A stretch of DNA of 64,000 nucleotides from Arenicellales bacterium. Lineage in GTDB: Bacteria; Pseudomonadota; Gammaproteobacteria; Arenicellales; JAJDZL01. Position 1 is the stretch's first letter, and the number at the start of each line of letters is the position of its first letter. Shown one piece after another: positions 30,101 through 37,888 of the stretch. The position numbers and the translations under genes are program-made. The notes beneath the pieces are model-generated. The model did not search any database. It saw only the letters and a program-made list of their open reading frames with translations, and was not told the DNA's origin. The stretch lies in NCBI GenBank assembly GCA_958295885.1, contig OY282380.1, positions 3,837,070-3,901,069 on the forward strand, written 5' to 3'.

Positions 30101-30287
30101 GAGCGTATTCGTCCACAAGATGGTCACGATGGGGACGCTGGAAGAACGGATTGACGAACTGATTGAGTCCAAGAAGCGCCTTACCGAAGAAATTATCGGA
30201 AGCGAAGAGTCCTGGCTGGCTGACCTTGACAATGATTCGTTTCGCCAATTGATTGCGCTGAACACTGGAACCGCTGTTGTTGATTGA
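27123..30287 (+). CDS. SNF2-family DEAD/DEAH helicase (RapA/HepA-like, SNF2-associated N-terminus)
   Basis: 1054 residues. The N-terminal half has the SNF2-helicase-associated (DUF3670-like) region with '[16 protein letters not shown]' and '[26 protein letters not shown]'. The motor follows: '[22 protein letters not shown]', Walker A DDMGLGKT (601-608), motif II DESQ (703-706), '[13 protein letters not shown]', and the C-terminal RecA lobe with '[25 protein letters not shown]' and 'DRAYRIGQ'. SNF2 enzymes translocate on duplex DNA without strand separation. The stop overlaps a TTG start for the SWIM gene, and that pairing of SNF2 helicase plus SWIM protein is common in bacteria. It may remodel or track along foreign DNA for the cassette upstream, but this is only inferred from position. 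Confidence 0.93.
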   Translation: [1054 protein letters not shown]

Positions 30288-30301
30288 ACGAGAAACGGGC
30301 A

Positions 30302-31156
30302 ATGCAAAATTTCAAAAAAACTTGGTGGGGACCGGAATTCCTAAAAGCGCTCGAGCAGATTATGGACGAAGGGCGTTTGAAGCGAGGAAACAGGTATGCG
30401 ACCGATTACAGGCTCAGAAAATTCCACGTGCGACTGAACAACGTGACATCAGTAGTGAGAGGCAATAAATCCCCATATTTTGGCGTACATGAAACTCCAT
30501 ACTACAACGTTAAAATCACGTTCGATAAAGTTGCGGCAAAACACTGGAAAAGCATTCTGTCGAGAGTCGGCGCCAACGCGAACTGGGTGACGCACCTTAT
30601 TTTAGGCGAGGTGCCACCGACAATTGACGAAGCGTTCAAGAATGCGAACGTGAGTTTATTGCCGAAGACACCGGATGAACTTCGAACCTCCTGCTCTTGT
30701 CCAGATTGGGCCAACCCTTGCAAACATGTGGCTGCCACATACATTCGCCTTGCGTCAATTTTGGATCAGGACCCAATCGTTCTGTTTGAACTGAGAGGTT
30801 TGAAACGCGCTGGCCTGAATCAGGCATTGTCCAAATCCAGCTTCGGCGCCGCACTCCTGAGCACTGCTGGAGACGATGAAATATCGCCGACTGAAGTTCG
30901 TGAAAATAAGTTTCATCCGGTACGTCCGAGTGATTGCGGCGTCGCACCTTCAGATTTACGCGCTTTCTGGTGTGGTAAAACGCTGCCGGCAGAATCGGCG
31001 ATGGATCGCCAGATTCCGCCCGTTTCTGCACTTCTTTTGAGGCGCGAGGGCGATTACCCGGATTTTTGGAATCGGAAGAATTCGTTTCTCGATGCAATGA
31101 CCGACATTTACGACCGAGTTGTCAAAAATTTACCGAAAGAACTAAAGGGAAATTGA
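30302..31156 (+). CDS. SWIM zinc-finger protein paired with SNF2 helicase
   Basis: About 284 residues from ATG 30302; a TTG start at 30284 would overlap the helicase stop. The SWIM motif reads CSCPDWANPCKH, with ligands at residues 131, 133, 140 and 142, then 'VAATYIRLASILDQDPIVLFELRGL', the helix typical of bacterial SWIM proteins next to SNF2 helicases. The N-terminus has 'WWGPEFLKALE' and 'GRLKRGNRYA', also characteristic of that family. SWIM fingers bind DNA or protein. It probably acts as the targeting subunit of the helicase upstream. The C-terminal 100 residues are unremarkable. Confidence 0.9.
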   Translation: MQNFKKTWWGPEFLKALEQIMDEGRLKRGNRYATDYRLRKFHVRLNNVTSVVRGNKSPYFGVHETPYYNVKITFDKVAAKHWKSILSRVGANANWVTHLILGEVPPTIDEAFKNANVSLLPKTPDELRTSCSCPDWANPCKHVAATYIRLASILDQDPIVLFELRGLKRAGLNQALSKSSFGAALLSTAGDDEISPTEVRENKFHPVRPSDCGVAPSDLRAFWCGKTLPAESAMDRQIPPVSALLLRREGDYPDFWNRKNSFLDAMTDIYDRVVKNLPKELKGN

Positions 31157-31471
31157 GTTCTATTTGATATGCCAAGTTCTTCCTGATCAAGTTTTGAAAG
31201 TATTTCCTTGAATTGGACCGAGAGCAAGTTCCAAGCAAATTTCTTCTTGACTCTAACTGTTGCATCTCGTTATCAGTTATTTTTACTGTGTTCTTTTGGA
31301 ATATCCAGATATTGCGCATCAATTTATGGAACAAGTAAAAATTGAGCAAATTAATTTATTCTCACAACTTGAAAATTGAGGGTTTATTATTGTAAGATGC
31401 CCAAATACCCCATTTAGGAACCTTGCATTTCAAGTGGTTTATCTCGTAGCTCGACTGAAAGAACTGATTCG

Positions 31472-31755
31472 ACCTGACTGAGTTCACGCCGCTGCGCCAA
31501 TTGACCAATTCCAGCGAAAGACAGCTGACACCGAAACGTAACCAGAAAATCCGGGCGAATTTCAAGCATACCCTGGCTTTGTTTTCACCTCATCTGGAAG
31601 AGCTGCAACACCAGCAAACACAAATTGCAACCACTGCAATCACGATTTTTGCCAGCGGCATCAGCAATTTTCGTTGCATCCAGCACCCGTGGCGTTCTTA
31701 TCCTCGCGTCTCCAAACAGCCGAGAAGCAAATGGACGCGCAACAAGAATAAATAA
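31472..31755 (+). pseudogene. Decayed IS110-type transposase fragment (coiled middle region)
   Basis: The frame opens only after a stop at 31469 and has no start context. The translated stretch with 'LRQLTNSSERQLTPKRNQKI' and 'HTLALFSPHLEELQHQQTQIA' follows the pattern of the arginine-rich coiled middle section of IS110 transposases. It lies in the opposite orientation to the larger IS110 fragment 100 bp downstream, so the site appears to have taken several insertions. This is pattern-level evidence only. Confidence 0.35.
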
Positions 31756-31849
31756 GAGTCGACCGCGTCCGGGTAGAGAGTGAATTCGACGAAATACCCT
31801 CTTCTGACCCGAAATAACGGGTTTCTACTAAAGAAAAAAGTGTATTTTC

Positions 31850-32677
31850 TTAAGTTAGTGACATTGCGCTGCCACCAACTGAATCATCCTCCTCAGTCAT
31901 CTTCACTGCCAGCAGTTCGGCCAACGGCAAAATACGCGCCTCCAACTGCTGCACTTGGCCACTGTAGTGCCGATAACTCTTCAGCGCCTGTTGCAGGGAG
32001 AACAGATGCTCTTCTCGCCAGTTGCCTAGAAGCGCTGACGCAATCTCAGACTCGCGCATATTCACTCGACGACCACACAGTTTCGCCAGCACACGGGCAT
32101 CCCGTTCACCCGCCACGATCGCCTCAATGATCGCCATCCCGCTTTTGCTGGTAATGTCGCTCAGCACCGAATCCAGCTTCACATTCATCTGCTGCAAAGC
32201 TTTTTTCATATACCGCACGAAGCGCGCCTGATCCACGGTCCTCCGCTGGTGGCTGCGCACATAACCGCGCAGCTCGCGGATCGCATCCGTTGACCGATTC
32301 GACTTCGAAAGCAGTCCCAGACTCATCAGCCGCTGCAGCCACTGACAGTCCAATACATCCGATTCTCGACGGTCCGGCCGCGCCAGTCCGGCCGGATTCA
32401 CCAGCCACATGTCAAATCCTTGGGCATCCAGCACTTCATAGGCTGGGATCCAGTATACGCTGGTCGACTCCAGCACCACCTGCATCACACCGTGCTTCTT
32501 AAGCCATTTGGCCATTGCATGCAGATCCTGGGTCAAACCACCGAAGAATTTAACTTCCTGTTCGCCTTCTGCATCCGCCGGCACCGCCACCGCATGCAGG
32601 TCAATCGCAACATCAATCGCAGCGCAATGCGGGTAGCGCGCCACAGTCACTCGCGACGCTTTCTCTTTCCGTTTCAT
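31850..32677 (-). pseudogene. IS110-family transposase, 3' truncated
   Basis: 275 residues of an IS110 (DEDD) transposase. The RuvC-like catalytic domain is present: 'CAAIDVAIDLHAVAV', 'VVLESTSVYW' and 'WLVNPA...R.DRRESDVLDCQWLQRL' supply the D, E, D and D residues. The coiled linker follows, but the chain stops at 'SVGGSAM' and the C-terminal serine-containing Transposase_20 domain is missing, against a usual length of about 340-450 residues. The break lies near 31862. Since IS110 elements leave no clear inverted repeats, the element ends are not visible. Likely inactive. Confidence 0.85.
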
Positions 32678-33293
32678 GTACGATTTTTCCTGTTTGCAAT
32701 TTTTGTCAACAAAATTACTGCACCGCCAGTGATATCGACGAAGTGCAGCAGACCAGAATAATATTCGGTTTTTTAACCACCATTGAATTGACGGCCTTCG
32801 TCCGGTGCCTGCTTAACGATACTTCACAATGAATTCCCAACCAAGCACTTTTCAATCTAGTGGGTTCCTTTGATGATGGAGGCGCCGCTGCTCGCCGGGG
32901 CTGGAGACTGATATGAAATCAGTCCCAATTTAACCATCCAATTGCTATAAATTCCTTTAAGTCCCTTTGATTTTATGTTAACTTCACCTGATATTTATCT
33001 TTAGATAAATTCATTAATGCTTTGATATTAATTAATTATTTAACAAATTTATCCTATGAAAAAGAAAGTGCTTGAAAAATTTTCGAATCAAAATGGGCGT
33101 ATTCTGTCAGACATCAGCTGAAACAAGACAACCAATCCGAGTCAAATCAAAACTCGGCTGCTTCGCGATCAATAGTGTTTAATTCTTCAGCGGATTCCGT
33201 TTTAGACGAACTACATTCCCATTCTCATCAATACAAGATGTTGCGAGAATGGGCAGAAATTATGTCAGTCGGTTTGAATTTAAAACTCAAAAG

Positions 33294-34226
33294 TCACTTC
33301 AGAGCCTGTTCGAGTTCGGGGATCGCATCAAATAAATCCACAACCCATCCGTAGTCGGATATTTGGAATATGGGGGCTTCTTCATCCTTGTTGATTGCAA
33401 CAATGACTTTGGAGTCTTTCATTCCTGCAAGATGTTGAATCGCACCTGAAATCCCGACGGCGATGTACAGGTCGGGTGCAACAACTTTTCCGGTTTGACC
33501 TACCTGATAATCGTTGGGAACATATCCAGCGTCGACTGCGGCGCGGGAAGCGCCAACCGCTGCCCCCAGTTGGTCTGCAACGCGTTCAAGCATCTGAAAA
33601 TTCTCTCCACTTTGCATCCCTCTTCCGCCTGAAATCACAATTTTTGCCGTGGTTAACTCCGGTCGCTCAGTTCGCGTCAAATCATGTTTCAAAAATTCAG
33701 ACAAGCCGGCATTTGCTGAAGAATCCAGCGTTTCGACCGGTGCGTCAGGCCCATTCACTGCGGCTGCATCAAATGTAGTGGTACGAACTGTGATTAGTTT
33801 TATCGAGTCCGACGACTGAACTTTCGCAAGCGCGTTGCCGGCATAAATTGGACGAATAAAGGTATCCTCACTCAGGATCGAACTGATGTCGGAGATCTGC
33901 TGAACATCCAGCATCGCTGCAACTCTTGGCATAAGATTTTTTCCAAAAGTAGATGCAGGTGCGAGTACATGCGTGTAGCTTCTAGCGAAGTCTGCAACAA
34001 CGATCGCTGAGTTTTCTACTAATCCATGTTCGAATTCCGCGGAGTCAACTAGGTAAACCTTGTCAATTCCGTCGATTCTTGCAGCCGCGGCTGCGACTTC
34101 AGCACAACCGTTGCCAATGACCAAACCATGCAGATCATCACCTAACTGCCGTGCCGCAGTTACGGTATTGAGAGTTGAAGATTTTACTTCTTGATTATCA
34201 TGCTCTACCAGTATCAGTACAGACAT
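33294..34226 (-). CDS. etfA: Electron transfer flavoprotein alpha subunit
   Basis: This subunit of the FAD-containing ETF accepts electrons from dehydrogenases and passes them to ETF:ubiquinone oxidoreductase. It has 310 residues. The C-terminal FAD domain is clear: 'VVAPDLYIAVGISGAIQHLAGMKDSKVIVAINKDEEAPIF...DYG' and the Arg-containing 'ISGGRGMQSGENF'. The gene start abuts the etfB stop (one base shared), so the pair is translationally coupled. It is the third gene of a minus-strand operon behind a dimethylglycine dehydrogenase-like gene, which is the likely electron donor. Confidence 0.96.
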   Translation of the reverse strand: MSVLILVEHDNQEVKSSTLNTVTAARQLGDDLHGLVIGNGCAEVAAAAARIDGIDKVYLVDSAEFEHGLVENSAIVVADFARSYTHVLAPASTFGKNLMPRVAAMLDVQQISDISSILSEDTFIRPIYAGNALAKVQSSDSIKLITVRTTTFDAAAVNGPDAPVETLDSSANAGLSEFLKHDLTRTERPELTTAKIVISGGRGMQSGENFQMLERVADQLGAAVGASRAAVDAGYVPNDYQVGQTGKVVAPDLYIAVGISGAIQHLAGMKDSKVIVAINKDEEAPIFQISDYGWVVDLFDAIPELEQALK

Positions 34227-34975
34227 TACAACACCTTCGCTTCAGTTGTTAATTTTTCGATGAGATCCTCGGCACTGCTCACGAGCACTCCTGCCTCTCT
34301 TTTAGGCGGTTCTGTAACTTCCAGAACTGTAACCCTAGGAGTGATGTCAACACCAAGCGATTCCGGAGTGAGAGCCTCTATGGGCTTTCGTCTTGCCTTC
34401 ATAATGTTCGGCAAAGAGGCATATCTCGGTTCGTTCAATCTAAGATCGACTGTAATTACACTTGGCTTAGAAAGCAGAACCGTTTCCAAACCGCCATCCA
34501 CTTCTCGAACGACCTGAAAACCATTGTCCTGAACCTTAATGTCAGAGACGAAAGTACCGAGTGACCAATTCAGCATGGCAGATAACATCTGACCGGTCTG
34601 GTTGTGATCATTGTCAACCGCCTGTTTCCCCATGATCACGAGGCCAGGCTGTTCCCTTTCAATCACTACCTCCAGCAGTTTCGCGACGGCAAGCGGCTCC
34701 AGCGGGATATCAGTCTTGATATGAACGCCACGATCTGTTCCCATTGCTAATGCGGTACGAATCGTTTCTTGGCTTTTCAGCTCACCGGCCGCGACTACGA
34801 TGACCTCTTCTGCAGCACCAGATTCTTTCATGCGAATTGCTTCCTCAACTGCGATTTCGCAGAACGGATTCATGGCCATTTTAACGTTGTTTAACTCAAC
34901 GCCAGAGCGGTCGGTTTTCACTCGAACTTTGATATTGGCATCAATTACACGTTTTACAGGAACAATAACTTTCAT
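34226..34975 (-). CDS. etfB: Electron transfer flavoprotein beta subunit
   Basis: 249 residues. The beginning 'MKVIVPVKRVIDANIKVRVK' and 'MNPFCEIAVEEAIRMKESGAAEEVIVV' are the standard ETF-beta start and AMP-binding region, with 'VIMGKQAVDNDHNQTGQMLSAML' further on. It forms the heterodimer with EtfA and carries AMP. The gap to the upstream dehydrogenase is 46 bp. Dedicated etfBA genes directly behind a DMGDH-type flavoprotein imply that this ETF serves methyl-group oxidation, an inference supported by operon order. Confidence 0.96.
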   Translation of the reverse strand: MKVIVPVKRVIDANIKVRVKTDRSGVELNNVKMAMNPFCEIAVEEAIRMKESGAAEEVIVVAAGELKSQETIRTALAMGTDRGVHIKTDIPLEPLAVAKLLEVVIEREQPGLVIMGKQAVDNDHNQTGQMLSAMLNWSLGTFVSDIKVQDNGFQVVREVDGGLETVLLSKPSVITVDLRLNEPRYASLPNIMKARRKPIEALTPESLGVDITPRVTVLEVTEPPKREAGVLVSSAEDLIEKLTTEAKVL

Positions 34976-35021
34976 ACAGCTACCTCAGCTGATTGATTAA
35001 ATTAGTGCAAATAGTTTTTGG

Positions 35022-37457
35022 CTACGACTTGAGCCTGACGTTTTTTGGATCGTGAGGCGAGTTTTCGACAATTGTGCAATTATACCGATTCCCTAAAATT
35101 TCGATTTCTAAATTTGTGCCGATCTTCCCATATCCGGTTTCGACATAGCCGATCGCGAGACTTTGCTTGAGAAAGTGGCCATAGGAACCTGCAGTCGCAC
35201 GTCCAATCATTTTTTCGCCATCCCACAACGGCTCGTTGCCCAATGGGTCTGCATCGGTGACACCGTCAACAGAGACTGTCACAAACTCCTGTACAACACC
35301 GTTTTCGAGCTGATTTTGCAAAGCCTCCCGTCCAGTGAAATCCCCTTTCTTCATATGAACGAACATTCCCAGACCGGCTTCGAAAATTGTGTACTCCCGA
35401 GTCAGATCCTGACCCCACATTCGGTATGATTTTTCAATTCGCAGTGAATCCATCGCTCGCATTCCGCACTGTCCAATATCGAGTTCCTGTCCGGCATCCA
35501 TCAGCCTGTCGAAGATGTGCCGCTGATATTCAATGGGATGATGCAGTTCCCAGCCGAGTTCGCCGACAAAATTGACTCGCATCGCACGAAGAGGAGCCAG
35601 ACCGACATAAATATCCCTTGCCGTCAGCCACGGAAAGGATTGGTTTGAAAGATCAGCTTGGGTGATTTTCTGCAGCACGTTTCTGGAATTCGGTCCTGCA
35701 ATAACGAGCGTGCCATGCGAAGTCGTTAAATTTTCCAGCTGGACAGAATTGTCATTCGGAAGATGTTTCTGCAAAAAACTCCAATCAAATCGTTCAGCTG
35801 CCCCGGAACTTACAAGGTAAAAGGAACCGTCCAGGTTTCGAGTTACGGTAAACTCGCTTCGCACTCCGCCGGTCTTGGTAAGAACATGACAGAGCTGAAT
35901 TCGGCCCGGATTTTTCGGTAATTTTCTTGCTACCATACGATCAAGGTACTGTTCGGCACCGGACCCAGAAACCCGAAACTTAGAAAAACTTGTAATGTCA
36001 ATTATGCCTACGTTGTTTCGAATGTTGTTGTGTTCATTTCCAACGTGTTCAAAGTATTTCGAACGACGAAAGCTCCAGTCATCAACACGTTCGACTCCTT
36101 GAGGAGCAAACCAGTTTGGTCTTTCCCATCCGTAGCGCTGTCCCCACACGGCACCCATCTGATCAAGTTTATCGTGAATTGGGCTGGTCTTTAACGGTCT
36201 GCAGGCAGGTCGTTCTTCATCTGGAAAATGAACAGTAAATACGTTTTCATAAGCCTCCTCATTCTTTTGCACCAAGTACGGACCTCGGGCGTAATCCCCG
36301 TAGCGTCGTGGATCGACTGCAAGCAGATCGACTGAAGGTTCTCCTTCAGTCATCCACTGTGCAAGCTGCCAGCCAGCTCCACCGGCTGCGGTAACTCCAA
36401 AACTGTGACCCTCATTGAGCCAGACATTGGAAATGTCCCATGCTGGACCAATGAGAGGACTGCCGTCGGGCGAATAAGCGATCGGACCATTCACAATGTC
36501 CTTGATGCCCGCAGTTGCAAAAGAAGGCACCCGATTGATCGCTGCTTCAACGTGAGGAATCAATCGGTCCAAGTCACCAGGAAACAAGTCCTTTTCAAAC
36601 GTATCCGGAACGCCATCTGCAAAGACGGCAGGGGCGCCCTTTTCATAGGGACCGAGGATATAGCCCAGCCGTTCTTCTCTAAGGTAATAGGAGGCGTCCG
36701 ATTCTCTTAAGACTGCAAGCTCAGCACCACCTCCTTCCCTGTATGATTTCAGTTCCTCGACAACGTCTGTAACAATGTACTGATGTTGAACTGGTATTGA
36801 CGGAATGTTAATTCCCAGCAGACGACTTATCGTCTGAGAATAATTGCCGGTAGCGCACACAATGTGTTCACACCGGATTTCCCCTTTTGTGGTCTTTAGG
36901 TTCCACTCTCCACTTGAAGTCCTTGAAATATTGGTTACTTCCGTACCCTGATAAATCTTCGCACCGAGTGCACGCGCCCCTTTTGCCAAGGCGTTTGTGA
37001 GATCGACAGGGGCAATGTGTCCGTCATCGGGGTGATAGAGTGCGCCGATCAATCCATCAGGATTAATCAATGGCCACAGGTCTTTGATTTCGGAAGGCGT
37101 AATCAGTTCAAAGGGTACGCCTATGGTATTGGCGGTACCACAGTATTTTTTGTATTCATCCATCCGGTCTTTCGTGCGCGCAAGCCTCAAATTTCCGGTG
37201 ACGTGAAATCCAACGTCCTGTCCAGTTTCGGCTTCCAGATTTTTGTAGAGATCAACGGAATACTTATGTAACTGGCCTACCGCGTAGCTCATGTTAAACA
37301 GCGGCAGCAAACCTGCTGCATGCCACGTAGAACCGGCTGTGAGTTCTGTTCTTTCACAAAGTACGACGTCACTCCACCCCATCTTCGCCAGATGGTAAAG
37401 CGTGCTGACTCCAACGACACCTCCTCCAATGATGACTACTCTTACATGACTTTCCAT
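35022..37457 (-). CDS. Dimethylglycine/sarcosine dehydrogenase-like flavoprotein (FAD + GcvT domains)
   Basis: 811 residues, typical for the DMGDH/SARDH family. An N-terminal DAO fold has GGGVVG (residues 11-16) and the flavin-linking 'TAGSTWHAAGLLP' histidine segment. The C-terminal half is a GcvT-like folate-binding domain ('RAMRVNFVGELGWELHHP', 'MRAMDSLRIEKSYRMWGQDLTREYT', 'GREAL'). The family oxidises N-methyl groups of dimethylglycine or sarcosine and hands the C1 unit to tetrahydrofolate, with electrons going to ETF. etfB and etfA follow on the same strand, which fits. Dimethylglycine, sarcosine or a related N-methyl compound is possible; the substrate is not resolved. No frame breaks. 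Confidence 0.92.
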   Translation of the reverse strand: MESHVRVVIIGGGVVGVSTLYHLAKMGWSDVVLCERTELTAGSTWHAAGLLPLFNMSYAVGQLHKYSVDLYKNLEAETGQDVGFHVTGNLRLARTKDRMDEYKKYCGTANTIGVPFELITPSEIKDLWPLINPDGLIGALYHPDDGHIAPVDLTNALAKGARALGAKIYQGTEVTNISRTSSGEWNLKTTKGEIRCEHIVCATGNYSQTISRLLGINIPSIPVQHQYIVTDVVEELKSYREGGGAELAVLRESDASYYLREERLGYILGPYEKGAPAVFADGVPDTFEKDLFPGDLDRLIPHVEAAINRVPSFATAGIKDIVNGPIAYSPDGSPLIGPAWDISNVWLNEGHSFGVTAAGGAGWQLAQWMTEGEPSVDLLAVDPRRYGDYARGPYLVQKNEEAYENVFTVHFPDEERPACRPLKTSPIHDKLDQMGAVWGQRYGWERPNWFAPQGVERVDDWSFRRSKYFEHVGNEHNNIRNNVGIIDITSFSKFRVSGSGAEQYLDRMVARKLPKNPGRIQLCHVLTKTGGVRSEFTVTRNLDGSFYLVSSGAAERFDWSFLQKHLPNDNSVQLENLTTSHGTLVIAGPNSRNVLQKITQADLSNQSFPWLTARDIYVGLAPLRAMRVNFVGELGWELHHPIEYQRHIFDRLMDAGQELDIGQCGMRAMDSLRIEKSYRMWGQDLTREYTIFEAGLGMFVHMKKGDFTGREALQNQLENGVVQEFVTVSVDGVTDADPLGNEPLWDGEKMIGRATAGSYGHFLKQSLAIGYVETGYGKIGTNLEIEILGNRYNCTIVENSPHDPKNVRLKS

Positions 37458-37725
37458 TGTGCTTGGTTAACTCCCGAATAATTTTCATATAAATGCTGTC
37501 TGCATTACAGATAGCCTTGAACTGGTTTCAACGATTGCGCTATGGGTTTCCTACCAGACAGTTGCCCAAAAACAGTACTAAAATCAGGTTCGTACTTTAC
37601 AATAAATGAACAGATAGATTTCATCAAATTAAATGAATGTAGAAGTCTGGCGGCAGTAAGAACACAGGCGCATGTTTTTCGGAATTGGCCCGTAAAGTCA
37701 GGGGCCAAAAAGCATCGCTGCGAAG

Positions 37726-37731
37726 TTTAAG
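37726..37731 (+). repeat. Left target-site duplication of IS1634-type element
   Basis: TTTAAG, repeated exactly at 39686-39691 on the far side of the element. Confidence 0.75.
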
Positions 37732-37852
37732 CCCAAGTTCCAGAGGATATTAACGTAAAAAGGGACGTAAATACTTGATTTATCGCAGTAATTGCGATTT
37801 TTTTAGCATTTAATCCTACCCATGTATATTAGTTATTATTGTCATTAATTGA

Positions 37853-37880
37853 TTGACAATATTAATTTATTTAATATAAT
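37853..37880 (+). promoter_or_regulatory. Consensus sigma70-type promoter of the IS transposase
   Basis: TTGACA (37853-37858) and TATAAT (37875-37880) are both perfect hexamers with a 16-bp spacer. The ATG at 37889 lies about 9 bases past the -10 box, so the transcript would start at or next to the start codon: a leaderless or nearly leaderless mRNA. Confidence 0.75.
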
Positions 37881-37888
37881 GATTGCCC

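Larger units (their letters stand above)
31157..33293. other. Transposon-debris region between SWIM gene and etfA
   Basis: Apart from the two IS110 remnants listed separately, this stretch holds no gene I can support. A short hairpin, ACCCG-aaataa-CGGGT followed by TTT, at about 31807-31825 could be a weak terminator in the + direction. 32680-33293 is AT-rich and without features. Confidence 0.5.
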
